Shown: positions 37,253 through 48,257 of the stretch, one piece after another
Layout: every line of letters begins with the position of its first letter
Numbering within the stretch: position 1 is the first letter of the stretch
Assembly (NCBI RefSeq): GCF_011397635.1
Contig: NC_064769.1
Coordinates: 20,105,207-20,169,206, forward strand
DNA from: Epinephelus fuscoguttatus
Taxonomy: Eukaryota; Chordata; Actinopteri; Perciformes; Serranidae
Length of the DNA stretch: 64,000 nucleotides
Direction of reading: 5' to 3'
Translations under genes and position numbers: made by a program
The notes under the pieces: model-generated
Seen by the model: the letters and a program-made list of their open reading frames with translations, nothing else
Told to the model about the DNA's origin: nothing
The model's database searches: none

Positions 37253-37515
37253 GGGAAAGAAGATAGGTGTAAACTTTGCGGGAGGTGCAGAGGACATGTC
37301 CCCCTCAATATTTAGAACATGTGCATTTGTCCCCCCAAAAAACACGACAGTAGCAGATGACTTTTATTTTGACAAACTTAAAGACATTAACACCCTAAAC
37401 TGGTGCAGGAAATGCAGGAAATTAAGAGTTTGATGCTCAAAATGTTCTGGCAGAGGACCCCCAAACCCCCATTTTGTATGTGTCCCACCCAATGTTGAAA
37501 CAAAACCTATGCCCT
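37253..37515. mobile_element. Dispersed element family C, copy 1
   Basis: It contains AGAGGACATGTCCCCCTCAA, GCAGAGGACCCCCAAACCCC and the end GTTGAAACAAAACCTATGCC. Related copies occur at 45250-45500 and 58965-59165. Confidence 0.75.
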
Positions 37516-38510
37516 TAGAAAAGTGTACCCACACAAGACGGATAAAATCACAAAAAGTATTCTTAGCTATAATGTTTTGGCTTGACATGTTGTGACTGAT
37601 AAGACCCAATCGGGAAGCAAACATGGGTGTCTGCATCATCATTTCAAACTAAAACAGCATCAGCACCGTCTTTAAAGATCTCCATTTTAGGGCTTCTAAA
37701 ACACAGGAGTAGTGTAGACGTTAGGTGTAAACACAGCAATAGTATTAGTGTGGATTTGAGCCAATTTCAACTGACTGTCAGTTCACTTCTGAGCTTTGGC
37801 ACCAGGGGACCAAATGTGAGATATCTGGCTCAGTCAGTTTATGGCTGCTACAACTGGCTGTTTCTGGGGTAAGGATTTGGGCCAGCTGGGACTGAGAATC
37901 GATTACTGTTTGGTTCAGTACCTGGAAATCAAATTAGTCTACATGGAACGATTATGCTGCAGCCTTCATCAAATCAACCCGGACAACCCATTCATCTGAA
38001 TGAGTCCAGTCTGTTGGTACGTCCGTTGTGCCAATCCCATTCTGCGCTGCTCTGCCATTATAACCAATTCTGTTCTGTGTACCAGAGGACACAGTCAGTT
38101 ACAGTCACTTTACAGGCTTAAAGGCTGTAAAACTCTAGCTGAGGCCACATTAGTCTTCACTGGAACAGTAAAGAAGAAGGTGTGAACCTCTCCCATCATG
38201 GTGGCATTTGTGTCTGACAAGCCGGTGTCAATCACCTCCTTGTCTTTGCTGAGAAGAGTAAATGCAGAGCAGGAGCAGGCGGTAACGACGGCCAAATGTT
38301 GGAGCTTTCCAGCCGTGTTGACAGCATTAGCTTTGACAGCATTCAGATAATTAAAAGCGCAGATCAGACTGTTGATGTGATTGGTAATGTAAATGGTGCT
38401 GATGGAAGGTGTTTGCCCGAGGGTCTGTTTATCATCGGGGCTGTCGGGCTGCTACCAGGTCAGACGTGTGATATCATGAATTTCCATGAGAGCTCGAGGC
38501 TGACTCAGAG

Positions 38511-38555
38511 TTGGTCAGATCGCGAAGCCTTGAGGAACCAGCTGTCTCGGCACAG
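38511..38555 (+). other. Exon-like block 3, unassigned
   Basis: This short open stretch reads WSDREALRNQLSRH in the phase that would follow block 2. It is bounded by a weak acceptor (CTGACTCAGAG) and donor GTGGGG. Support is weak; it is listed because of the frame match. Confidence 0.2.
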
Positions 38556-39914
38556 GTGGGGGGGGTTGCCGTGCATGTGGTCTGTGACAGCTTAACACAC
38601 ACATCAAACAACTGTCAAAACCCCCACACACACCGTAACAACAAGAACACACACCTCATGCTCTTTTGGCACTGCGAGGATCACCAAAAACAGACTCATA
38701 AACTCACAAACACACAAGGTCATGATAAAAGATGAAAGAGACGCTCTGCAGCCACAAAGACAGACCGTCACTGTAGTGTGTGTTTGTGTCTTTCTGCCTT
38801 TGTGTATATTTTGAGATGCAACTACTCATCCTTTTCTATATCCTCAGGATATGAAGTCTGTTTTCTGTCTGTTACTGACTCATCGCTGATGGACAGTCAG
38901 ACGAATGATGGATGAAAGGCCTTAATGTGGTTACATAAGAGTGCAAAAACATGAGGAATGTCTTGGTGTCCTCATGGTGTGTGGTTTACAGCACAAGGCC
39001 ACACATGAGAGGACAGCACCAACAATAACAACAATCAATTTGAGGCACAGGTGGGCTGTTAGAGGAAAAACACGAGCTAAATGGTGCTAACGGGTCTCTG
39101 GTATGCTGAATGACAAGATGGACACTTGGCAAGGAGGTTCAAATTTGGTCCAATTGGAACTTGTCACTCCTTAAAAGCAAAAAATAATTTCCTTATGCCA
39201 CTTATATTCTTGTTTCTTTTCTTGTCCTTACAAAACTGCTCCATACAGACTGATGGGGGGGATTTTAGGGGAAAAGTGAGTGGGCGGATTGATGTATTCA
39301 TCAAGGCCTGATGTTTTATTTAGCTGTATATTCACAACCCCGTCAGTGAACGCAGCTAAAAACAGACCTCAGTCCCAGCAGAGCACAGATAGGAAGCTTG
39401 CTCTATGCTTCTTTTCCTGTTCTGCTGGACAGACAAAGAGCTGAACGGACAATCAACTGCAACGAGAGAGGACGCAGTTCAGGTGGAGGCACACAAACAC
39501 AATCACATCAGTTTAATTAACAGATGCCTACACGATCCCATCCCAATAATTGGCAACAACAAACAGTTCTCTGAGAGTAAATGACGTTGGTGAAAGCGGA
39601 GGAAGACGGGAATCCGTCCTCATCTTCATAATCAGAGGAAGGCGGAGATGAGGGAAGAGGAGGAGGAGGATGGTTGGGGTGGAGGAAGGGATCAGTGGAG
39701 GAAAAGATTGTTGAGTGATACAGTAGTTGTGTCTAAAGGTCGGTGCCCTGGCGCCACCGCTGCCACTCTGCTGAGAGACGGAGCAGACTGAAGACTGAGC
39801 CATCCCACCTGGGCCAACAAATACACCCAAGAGACAGCAAAGCAGTGAAAGACAGATGAAGAGTGTTACTTGTTTCAGCTCTTAACATGGCGTTCTCAGA
39901 CTATGTTTCTCCTT

Positions 39915-40390
39915 GAGTGGCTTTAAAGTGGAAAAAAATCATCTTATTCCATACTGTCTGACAGTATCACACATACTATACTCTCAGTCAGAGTTATAAC
40001 TCCTCATTGAAGCTACAGTGTGCAGAGGAGGTATTCAGTTTAAAATTCAAGCCCCAGTACTCCATGTTTTTTATGGTTGCACCATTCAATCATGTAGAAA
40101 AATCTTGGGCATAATTACCCCAAAATTCAGCCTGAAATATTTGGTATCATTGGAAACTTTCCCATCTAAGATTTAATATAAAGTTTGCAGCTTAAAACAA
40201 TATTTGGCTGCATAGCAACCACTTTTAAGTTCTTTCCTGTACTGTTTTTATAAAGGTGTTGTTTTCTTTCACACCATGCACAGCGCTCATATTTCTTCTC
40301 CTGTGAAAATCAACAAGAAGTTCAAAACATGCACAAAATTTCATGCCAGTAGAGATGAAAATATATCATATTTCACACCCTAGAGGTGTC
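39915..40390. repeat. Dispersed repeat family D, copy 1
   Basis: It shares ordered blocks with 61125-61440: GGAAAAAAATCAT, ACTGTCTGACAGTATCA, and TTTGGTATCATTGGAAACTT against TTTGGTATCTTTAGAAACTT. It contains no gene. Confidence 0.65.
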
Positions 40391-42222
40391 AGAATGCACA
40401 GGCAATGACGTAATATTTAAAAAATAAAATAGGTTATTGACATTGTGTTAATTTCATGTAAATAATCCAGCGCCTCTTGAATCATTTCCTTCTGTTCTCA
40501 CGCTGCTCCAATGCCATGTAGTTACCTTTTCATTATTCATTAAATATAAATGCTGTTGTTGCATGATTTTGTACAGTTGTCGTTACAGACTCTCTCTACT
40601 ATGCACTTGTATTCTGAGTGTAATGTGTTTGGGGAAAAAAAGGAATTTTTTACAGATATCATGATAACATCATTGTTGTTCACTCCTTTGGCTATGATAC
40701 TTGTGCAGTGAAAATCTGATACCCTGCCAGCCCTAATTTGCCCTCATTTGAATTTTAAAATAAGATTTTAATAATAAGGACTTTTACATAAATACATATT
40801 GTGTCTTTTATTTTGTAGTATTTATGGGTGCATGTCTTTGTTTATATCATATTCTAGCCATTCCCTTAATTAATGTCATTTTGTTGTGGATCATTTATCA
40901 GTTTAATTGTTTTTTAGCAACCCAATCACTGGGAAAATGTTGGCATTGTACATTTCATCAAAACCCTGGATACATTACATTTGCACATTATTATGTAGTG
41001 GATATGTTTAAAACAAGTATACAATAATGCTGTGGTTATATTTAGCCATAAAAAACACTTGCTATGGTTAGTAAAAGACCATGTTTTGGAGGCACAATCC
41101 CAAAGGTAAAGCAGTGATGTCTTGGTAAAAAACATTTGCTTTTCTTGCCACTAATCCCACTTGGCAAAAACAGCAATGGGTCACTATGAACACTGACATT
41201 TGGTGCTAAAAAAGTCCATGGAGACACAGCAATGACTCACTGAAACTCAACATGTTTTGTTGTTTGTTGTTCTCAAACTCTGGTCTGCAGCTTGGCAGGC
41301 CCAGTGTCAGGAAATCCATCATCCCCTCTGCCTCCCAATGACAGGATCAGCTCCTGCAGCCTGCTACGTTACTTTAGAAATGTTGATATGATACACATGA
41401 AACATGCAAATGTAATGTAATTGTGGTTTGGCAATGGCAACATTTTCCTCTGGCAACTAACCTTAATTTTTCTATCATTAAATCTTGCCACTTTGTGCCA
41501 TTTGTCTTAAAAAGCTTTCATGGAATGGAAATAATTTTTAACTCAAGGCTATAAACATGTTTCTAACCTTTTCTTGGTATCATTGTATATTTTAATTTAA
41601 AGATCTGAAGGTTTGTTTGTTTAACCAACAGTTCATTAAAGCTGAACACATCTTTATTTTGTCTTCACTTTGTGGTTTCTACTTGTCTGAGCATGTACAG
41701 ACATGAAAAACAGTCGTAGAAATGTAAATAGTGCGGCCCATTCAGATTTCAGCACAGTGCTCCGGTGCCAGGAGGACTCTCAATTGATATTGAAATCGAC
41801 TACTTCATGAAACTTGTCATGCCCAGACTTGACTCATGGGCCGCTGTACAAACATGTCTTGTAAATTTTCATTTCCTAAAGTTAAATAAAGTGTTGCAAC
41901 TATATTTGTGGCAAGATTTATACTTCGGACAGACTTTTGCCTCTGGATATCAATGTCTGTATCCAGGCAATTGTGCATTAAAAGTGAAGGACAAGAAGGA
42001 ATATCCTGAAAAATACAAGCAAATAAAAAGAACTATTGGCATTTTCAACCAGTATTACATGCATTAAAGTGACTCCACTATGCAGTATGTTGTACACAAA
42101 CCAAATGAATGAGTGAGAGGTGGGCGTGTACGCAGTGAAAGAGTGTGTTCTTCAGAGCAGAGAGGAGGAGGGCAGTGGGAGGGGAGGAGGGGGCATCCTG
42201 GGAGGGTACAAGTCTGAGGGAG

Positions 42223-42230
42223 TATATAAA
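42223..42230 (+). promoter_or_regulatory. aplnrb: aplnrb TATA box
   Basis: TATATAAA lies 123 bp before the start codon, placing transcription initiation near 42255-42260. Just upstream is a purine-rich GGGAGGGGAGGAGGGGGC stretch that could bind SP/KLF factors. Confidence 0.65.
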
Positions 42231-42352
42231 GGAGGGCAGATTACACATGCAGCAACACACTACAGAGTGCTGACAACTTCTGTAGACCTATCTGCACCAC
42301 GCAGAGACTTTTCTTTTTCACATTAAGAAGGAGGATAAGAAAGAAGGAGAAC

Positions 42353-43429
42353 ATGGAGATGGAGCCAACTGAAGGTCCTTATGAGTACTACGACTACGAT
42401 GAGACAGAAAACTCCACCATGTGTGACTATTCTGACTGGACACCGTCGTACTCCATCATCCCAGTGCTATTCATGCTTATTTTCATCCTCGGCCTCTCTG
42501 GAAATGGGGTGGTGATCTTCACCGTGTGGAGAGCCCAAGGTAAGCGGCGAGCTGCTGACGTCTACATTGGCAACCTGGCCCTGGCTGACCTCACCTTCGT
42601 GGTCACCCTGCCTCTGTGGGCTGTGTACACCGCCATGGGCTACCACTGGCCCTTCGGAGTGGCCCTGTGCAAGATCAGCAGCTACGTGGTCCTGCTCAAC
42701 ATGTACGCCAGCGTCTTCTGCCTCACCTGCATGAGCTTCGACCGCTACCTGGCCATCGTGCACTCCTTGTCCAGCACCCAGCTGCGCACCCGTGGCCACA
42801 TGCAAGCCTCCATAACAGCCATCTGGATGCTGTCCGGTATCCTGGCTGCCCCGACTCTGCTGTTCCGTACGACCAAAAATGAACCAACCAGCAACCGCAC
42901 ATCCTGCGCCATGGACTTCAGCCTGGTGATGACCAGGAAAGATCAAGAGAACCTGTGGATCGCAGGTCTCAGCATCTCCTCTTCAGCTCTGGGCTTCCTT
43001 CTACCTTTCTTGGCGATGATGGTGTGCTACGGCTTCATCGGCTGCACCGTCACCCGCCACTTCAACACCCTGCGCAAAGAGGACCAGCGTAAGAGGAGGC
43101 TGCTGAAGATCATCACCACGCTGGTAGTGGTGTTCGCCGTCTGCTGGATGCCCTTCCATGTTGTGAAGAGCGCCGACGCTCTCTCCTACCTGGAGCTGTT
43201 TCCCGCCACCTGTGCCTTCCTGCGCTTCCTGCTGCTGGCTCACCCCTACGCCACCTGCCTTGCCTACGTCAACAGCTGCCTCAACCCCTTTCTTTATGCC
43301 TTCTTCGACCTGCGCTTCAGATCCCAGTGTCTGTGCCTGCTCAACCTGAAGAAGTCCTTGCACGCGAGCCCTGTCAGCTCCCTGTCCTCTCAGAAGACAG
43401 AGGCTCAGTCTCTGGCCACGAAGGTTTGA
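42353..43429 (+). CDS. aplnrb: Apelin receptor (class A GPCR), single exon
   Basis: Uninterrupted frame of 358 aa. Seen: an acidic, Tyr-rich N-terminus with sequon N20-S-T; TM1 with N51; TM2 LALAD with D79; C106-C185 disulfide pair; D130-R-Y in FDRYLAIV; sequon N181-R-T; basic third loop RKEDQRKRRLLK; C264-W-M-P; N311-PFLY; and C-terminal CLCLL (palmitoylation candidate) with a Ser-rich tail ending SLATKV. Known: it binds apelin and Elabela/Toddler, signals through Gi and arrestin, and guides mesendoderm and heart progenitor migration in zebrafish embryos. The tail and TM sequence fit the fish b paralogue better than aplnra, from memory. A second Met at residue 3 is less likely as the start. 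Coding GC is clearly higher than in the flanks. Confidence 0.95.
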   Translation: MEMEPTEGPYEYYDYDETENSTMCDYSDWTPSYSIIPVLFMLIFILGLSGNGVVIFTVWRAQGKRRAADVYIGNLALADLTFVVTLPLWAVYTAMGYHWPFGVALCKISSYVVLLNMYASVFCLTCMSFDRYLAIVHSLSSTQLRTRGHMQASITAIWMLSGILAAPTLLFRTTKNEPTSNRTSCAMDFSLVMTRKDQENLWIAGLSISSSALGFLLPFLAMMVCYGFIGCTVTRHFNTLRKEDQRKRRLLKIITTLVVVFAVCWMPFHVVKSADALSYLELFPATCAFLRFLLLAHPYATCLAYVNSCLNPFLYAFFDLRFRSQCLCLLNLKKSLHASPVSSLSSQKTEAQSLATKV

Positions 43430-43926
43430 CGACAGCTGAGGGCCCAGAGGCATGCTGGGGAAGAGGAGAACAATGCAGAACAATGCAAGTAAATTAAGAC
43501 TGTACAGCACTAGGTGCTTGCTCACAGTTTCGGGGTGTCATCCTTGCTCCTCTCTGACTGTGGACTACTGTGGGTGTTTGCTTGAACACGACAGTCAGAC
43601 TTGGGGCTTTGGAGTCTGACCAAACTTCAGCCTCACTTTCAGGAGCAGGAGGCAAAACTGAACTATTAAATACGGGGGACCAAGCATGAACCAGACTGAA
43701 TGTATTTTTAAAAGGACCACGTGTTTATGTGCTTCTACTGTGGACTTTAATGCAAAATACTGAGCTGTTGAACTCTTGCTTCTGAAGTCCCGGTGAAGTG
43801 TATAACTCGTGCATTTCCCCCCGCTGTTCTTGTTTTCATTTGTAAGCACTTGAGGTGTGATACCAACCAGACCGCCATGATCTCCAGCTCAAATTGTAGT
43901 ATCTGTATCACAGCCAGCAGTGTTAC

Positions 43927-43930
<4 letters not shown>

Positions 43931-43994
<64 letters not shown>
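43931..43994. repeat. (GT)32 microsatellite
   Basis: Uninterrupted; it lies in the aplnrb 3'UTR and is the longest perfect GT tract in the window. Confidence 0.95.
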
Positions 43995-43997
<3 letters not shown>

Positions 43998-44316
43998 AAG
44001 GGTGTAGAGGTCAGTAAAAAGTGTTGGAGTCTGACAAAAGTGTTGTAAGGAGAGACGGAGATAGTGGGGTGGGGTGGGTGTGGGTCCCAGACAGACAGAC
44101 AGACAGATGGCAGCTGACAAATGTTTTCAGGCTGGCGGAGAGCCCAATTAAAAGGTGACTGCTTTAACAGTCTGCTGGCATGCGTGTGAGTGTGTGTCTG
44201 TGTGTGTGAAGCAACGACTTTGTTTATAAAGCGTCAGAATGACAATGAATTTGTTCCTGACGTATACATGAAAGCATTTTGTGAATACGCATCATTTTGA
44301 ATTGTCTATGATTTGT

Positions 44317-44322
44317 AATAAA
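44317..44322 (+). terminator. aplnrb: aplnrb polyadenylation signal AATAAA
   Basis: First canonical hexamer after the stop, followed by a TCTTCTCTGTCTCGTCTC pyrimidine stretch. Confidence 0.7.
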
Positions 44323-45249
44323 AAGAAAAGTGCTTTGAAAAACACAACTCTTCTCTGTCTCGTCTCACTCTGTCACTTGTGATAGCTTGTTAAGTCTCGC
44401 TGGAATGTATTTTCTCCTATCCAGTGAATGTGCTTCTTCCTGTTGGTGCATTGCTGAGGGGAGGCAGCCTCCTTCCCATTGTGTTTCGCAGGGGCCAAAA
44501 TCAAAGCATGTGTCTGCAGGAAATGCAAGTCCGACTTCTGTTTCCCCCCTCCATAGTGTTTGTTTCTTCTCCTCCTTACAATTCGCTCACGTAAACAGTC
44601 AGTGAGTAAAGGGTTTCTGAATTGGATCAACCACAGGACTTGGCTTTGTCCCAGAGATGTTGAAGTCTGACGGGTTAATTAACACAACTTTGGAGCTGCT
44701 TTGTACAAAATACATCTGAAAGAGTCCTCGTGTTATTAGTCTATCACGATTAACCGCAGCCAAATGTGCTGTTTCTAGTAAACAAAGCAACAGGCTGTTG
44801 AGCTTTAAATTATATGACTATTTTGACTGTAAAGAGCTTTTTACAGAATGTAATTAGCAACAGCAGGGAGACAGAAGGATCGGACTAATCCTTGGTTACT
44901 GATTTGTAGTAGGAGCCCCTCCCTGTGTAATACCTGTGACGGAGAGTGGCTTAGTCTAAATCACCTACAATTACATGTCCCCAAAGTGTGCTGTTTAGCT
45001 ATGTGCGACAAAAGCTGACCTCCTCATTGATGTGAAAAGTCATCTGTGTCTTTAACTTCACAGGTGACATCTGAAAACTTTTGTTGTCTTTGGAAGAGAC
45101 AAGAAATCCGACAGCTGCAGCGACATTCCCCCCATCTCCTTCATCGCTGTCTCAGCTCTGTTTAATCTCATCTGAGCCAGAGCACAAACACAGACATGCA
45201 AACAAAATCTTTGTTAAATAGATCTCTGAATTTAGTCTAGAGAGTTTGT

Positions 45250-45500
45250 ATATAGGGGTAGATTTCAGGGGGGACGCAGGGGACATGTCCCCGTCAATAT
45301 CTAAAACATGAAAGTAGACAAATAAAAGACATTTACACCATACATTGATGCAGAAAAAGCACAAATTGGGAGCATAAAAATTTAACAGAACGCAGAAAAG
45401 CTTGGTTTTCAATGCTCACAATTTTCTTGCAGAGGACCCCCAAACTCTCCATTTTATGTGCCCCTGCAAATGTTGAAACAAAACCTACGCCCTTGTATAA
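45250..45500. mobile_element. Dispersed element family C, copy 2
   Basis: It contains GCAGGGGACATGTCCCCGTC, GATGCAGAAAAAGCACAAAT, GCAGAGGACCCCCAAACTCT and the end GAAACAAAACCTACGCCCTT, in the same order as copy 1. Confidence 0.8.
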
Positions 45501-46523
45501 AAGGCAGGGAATTTCCTAAAAACTAATTGTGTTCTACAACTTGCTGGAAATCAATAAAAGCTGGTCTAACAGTAAATCAAATAGTGGCACAGTCCAGGCA
45601 CTCAAGTGTCTGCACAACAGCATGTTTTATTGGAGAAACATGCAGCAGCTATTTCTTTACAGGACGACTTGTCACATTATCCTCCACCTGTCAGCATCAA
45701 AGCCAAAGCCCGCCGTGAAAGATAATCTGGATATATTAATGCCATGGCTTTTTTCAAGTTTTACGAAGCCAATGTGATTGTGTTACCAAGATTTCATGGC
45801 ACAAACTTTGCCTAAGTGCTACGGGAGAAAAGGGATTTACACTCTTTGATCTGCAATAGACTGAGTGTTGTCTGCACAGAAATGATTACACAAATGTTTT
45901 CATTCCTCTGTAATAACAGAGTGTGAAAATTGAGTGTGTCTACGCTGGAAGCAGGCCTGCAGCGGGGAATCCCAAGGGTATAAACAGTCTTCATTCTCCC
46001 TTTCTAAGAAACAGCTTTCTTGAAACTAAAGCTTTGTTCTCTTTTTTAAAAATGTGACTGAAACTGTAGTGTGTTTGTGATTTCTGATGCAACAGATGAT
46101 CTCTCTCTGTGTACAGGCGAGCACCTCTGTTGTCTGAAAACACTGCTGAGAGAAAAAAAAATCAAAGCTCTATGTAATGTCGAAAGATAACAAACTCCAA
46201 CCACTAATTATATCCATAATAGCATCTTGTAGACAGTTAACACAACAGTCTTTTAAGTGCTTCTTACAACATAAATTGGCTTCACTCTAAATGTTTGTAT
46301 CATAAAATGTCTACACGTGTTCAGAATTTCCACTGTTCCCAGTAGAAATGAAGACACCAGTTAAAGGGTCAGTCAGCAGTTTTCATGTGAAGTATTGAGA
46401 GTTTCTAATGAAACTGTAGCAAAGTACATTCACTATTTACACCTGCACACCAACACATAAACACTGTTGTTTTGTTCCACTACATGTATTTGACATGTGT
46501 TGCTATTTTTCAGAGTACAGCAA

Positions 46524-46870
46524 GGGCAGCAGCTCAATTCATAGGGACTTGGCTTGGGAACTGGAAGGTCGCCGGCTCAAGTCCCCACCTAGACCAAATA
46601 TGGAGTGAGGACTGGTAGCTGGAGAGGTGCCAGTTCACCTTGCAGACACTGCGGAAGTCCCCCTTGAGCAAAGCACCAAACCCCAACTGCTCAGCGCGCC
46701 CGTTCATGGACAGCCCGCTCACTCTGACATCTCCCCATTTAATGCATGTATAGGTCCTGTTTGTGCATGTGTGTATATTTCAGGCCTGTGTGTGTGTGTG
46801 TGTGTGTGTGTGACAGCAGAGTATTAAAACTGATTATTCCCCTCAGGGATTAATAATAAAGCATATCTTC
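46524..46870 (+). mobile_element. tRNA-derived SINE
   Basis: It has an A-box-like start (AGCAGCTCAATTCATAGGGA), a B-box-like GCCGGCTCAAGTCCCC 45 bases on, then a body with GGACTGGTAGCTGGAGAGGT and GTGCCAGTTCACCTTG. A GT tract sits inside its tail region, and it ends AGGGATTAATAATAAAGC. The A/B box spacing is that of a Pol III promoter. The same body is common in percomorph fish, as I recall. Confidence 0.7.
46788..46812. repeat. (GT)n microsatellite inside SINE tail
   Basis: About 12 GT units. Confidence 0.85.
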
Positions 46871-47052
46871 TAAGAATTTACAACAAAACATACAGTTTGC
46901 AATGATGTGCTCTATCTCAACGAGCTGCAACATTAAAATGATGCTCACAAATCAACGCATCTGTAATTCAGTTATAGAGTAATATAACACAGGAGCCTTT
47001 CTTCTGTGTGAGTAAACTGTGCAAATTGTTAAATTTAAACCATTAGCATCTA

Positions 47053-47408
47053 ATATTAAAGTTCTAGTATGTCAGATTTAGTGGCATCTGGCAGTGAGGT
47101 TGCAGAACTGAAACTTTTCCAATGTGCCAAGCGTGTAGGTGAACTACGGTGGCAGAAGTGAAAACTTAAATGGCCCTACCTAGAGCCAGTGCTTGATTTG
47201 TCTGTTCTGGGCTACTGTAGAAACAACATCGCAAACACTAGGAGGAGGATCTGCTCTGTATGCAGATGTTAACACCTCATTATAAGGAAACGAAAACACG
47301 ACTTTTCTTAGTTTCAGGTTTATAAACTGTAAAATGAAAACATAGTTTTGAGTATTATATACCATCTCTGCCAATAGGCACCCCTTAATCCTACATACTG
47401 GACCTTTC
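47053..47408 (-). mobile_element. MITE family B, copy 2 (reverse orientation)
   Basis: The complement begins AAAGGTCCAGTATGTAGGAT and includes CACTGGCTCTAGGTAGGGCC. It is the same family as 28785 and 47714 but lacks the extra internal block (CTGTGGATAATTTGGCTCCC) seen in those two. Confidence 0.8.
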
Positions 47409-47713
47409 CTACATGAAACCAGATCAGAATTAGGTTTAGTGCTGCAAAAGACAAGAATCATAAGTATAAAATGAAAAAAAAAAAAAGCTTAAATATACAA
47501 GTATTTCAAATGAAAAGAGCTGCATACTGAAAGGAAGAAAAGAAGGAAGGTGATGAAAAGTCCAAAATTTTGATCAAAGAATATGCAGAAGTTCACAGTA
47601 TAAAGCATATGTGCATTGTACCAAGATAATAATCCAAAAGATGTGCATCAGTGTAACACATTGAGTCAGATACAACTGGGATTACGTCATTTTATTTTTT
47701 ATATTTCCTGAAA

Positions 47714-48257
47714 TGAAAAGGTTCACTGTGTAGGATTTAGGGGAATATGTTGGCAGAAATGGTATATAGTATAATGAGTATATTTTATTTAGTTTATAAT
47801 CACCAGAAATACGAATCCTCATGCTCTAGTTACCTTAGAATGAGCTGTTCATATCTACACAGGGAGTGGATCCTCGTCCACACTGATCACCACGTTGCAC
47901 TGCCATGTTTCTACAATAGCCCAGAACATACAAACCAAACTGGCTTTAGTTGGGGCCATTTACAGTTTTATGTCAGCCACTGTAGTTAGCAGCCCCTTCA
48001 CGATGAGCCGAACAGAGCTGGAAAAACACTTATTTTTAACAGGCAATTGCTTTATTCTGTGTTTTCTACCAGATTTAATTACCTGGTCTGTTTTTTACGG
48101 AGACCTCTGTGGATAATTTGGCTCCCGCTAAAAACCTCCGGAACAATGAACACTGAAGGAATCCTAACCAGGAGTTCATGCTTGGCAAAGTTTCAGCTGG
48201 TTGCAATCTGACATCCTCACTGCTAGATGCCGCTAAATCCTACACTGCTCTTTTAAA
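47714..48257 (+). mobile_element. MITE family B, copy 3
   Basis: It starts AAAAGGTTCACTGTGTAGGA and ends GCTAAATCCTACACTGCTCT then TTTAAA. It carries the long form of the interior, including GGATAATTTGGCTCCCGCTA. With copy 2 it forms an inverted pair about 300 bp apart. Confidence 0.85.

Larger units (their letters stand above)
35996..37757. mobile_element. MITE-like element, its two halves split by later insertions
   Basis: The left end GGCCACATCCACACTAATAC and the complement of the right end GGCTCAAATCCACACTAATA are inverted partners 1.76 kb apart. Flanking interior text (AATCTCTGTACACACAAG; AAATCATCTCCATCCAGAGG) resembles a fish MITE that is normally far shorter. The extra length is a Harbinger fragment (36210-37120) and a family-C copy (37253-37515). 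Confidence 0.6.
26068..42215. other. 16-kb repeat-rich gap between tbc1d10a and aplnrb
   Basis: No complete gene was recognised. It contains a CTT run, a poly-C run, GT microsatellites, MITEs (27.8, 28.8-29.9 kb), a nest around a Harbinger fragment (36.0-37.8 kb), a dispersed repeat (39.9-40.4 kb) and a few exon-like blocks listed separately. 30000-33500 and 40400-42100 show nothing else I can support. Confidence 0.5.
43430..44322 (+). other. aplnrb: aplnrb 3'UTR with long GT tract
   Basis: About 0.9 kb from the stop codon to the first AATAAA. A 64-bp GT repeat and an ATTAAA variant (about 44148) lie within. No other ORF is convincing. Confidence 0.7.

Noticed and set aside
41765-42067. 100-aa plus-strand ORF just upstream of aplnrb
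   Set aside because: No recognised motif, AT-rich codon use like the surrounding intergenic DNA, and no splice partner.
42467-42946. 159-aa and 174-aa minus-strand ORFs under aplnrb
   Set aside because: They are antisense shadows of a GC-rich GPCR gene.
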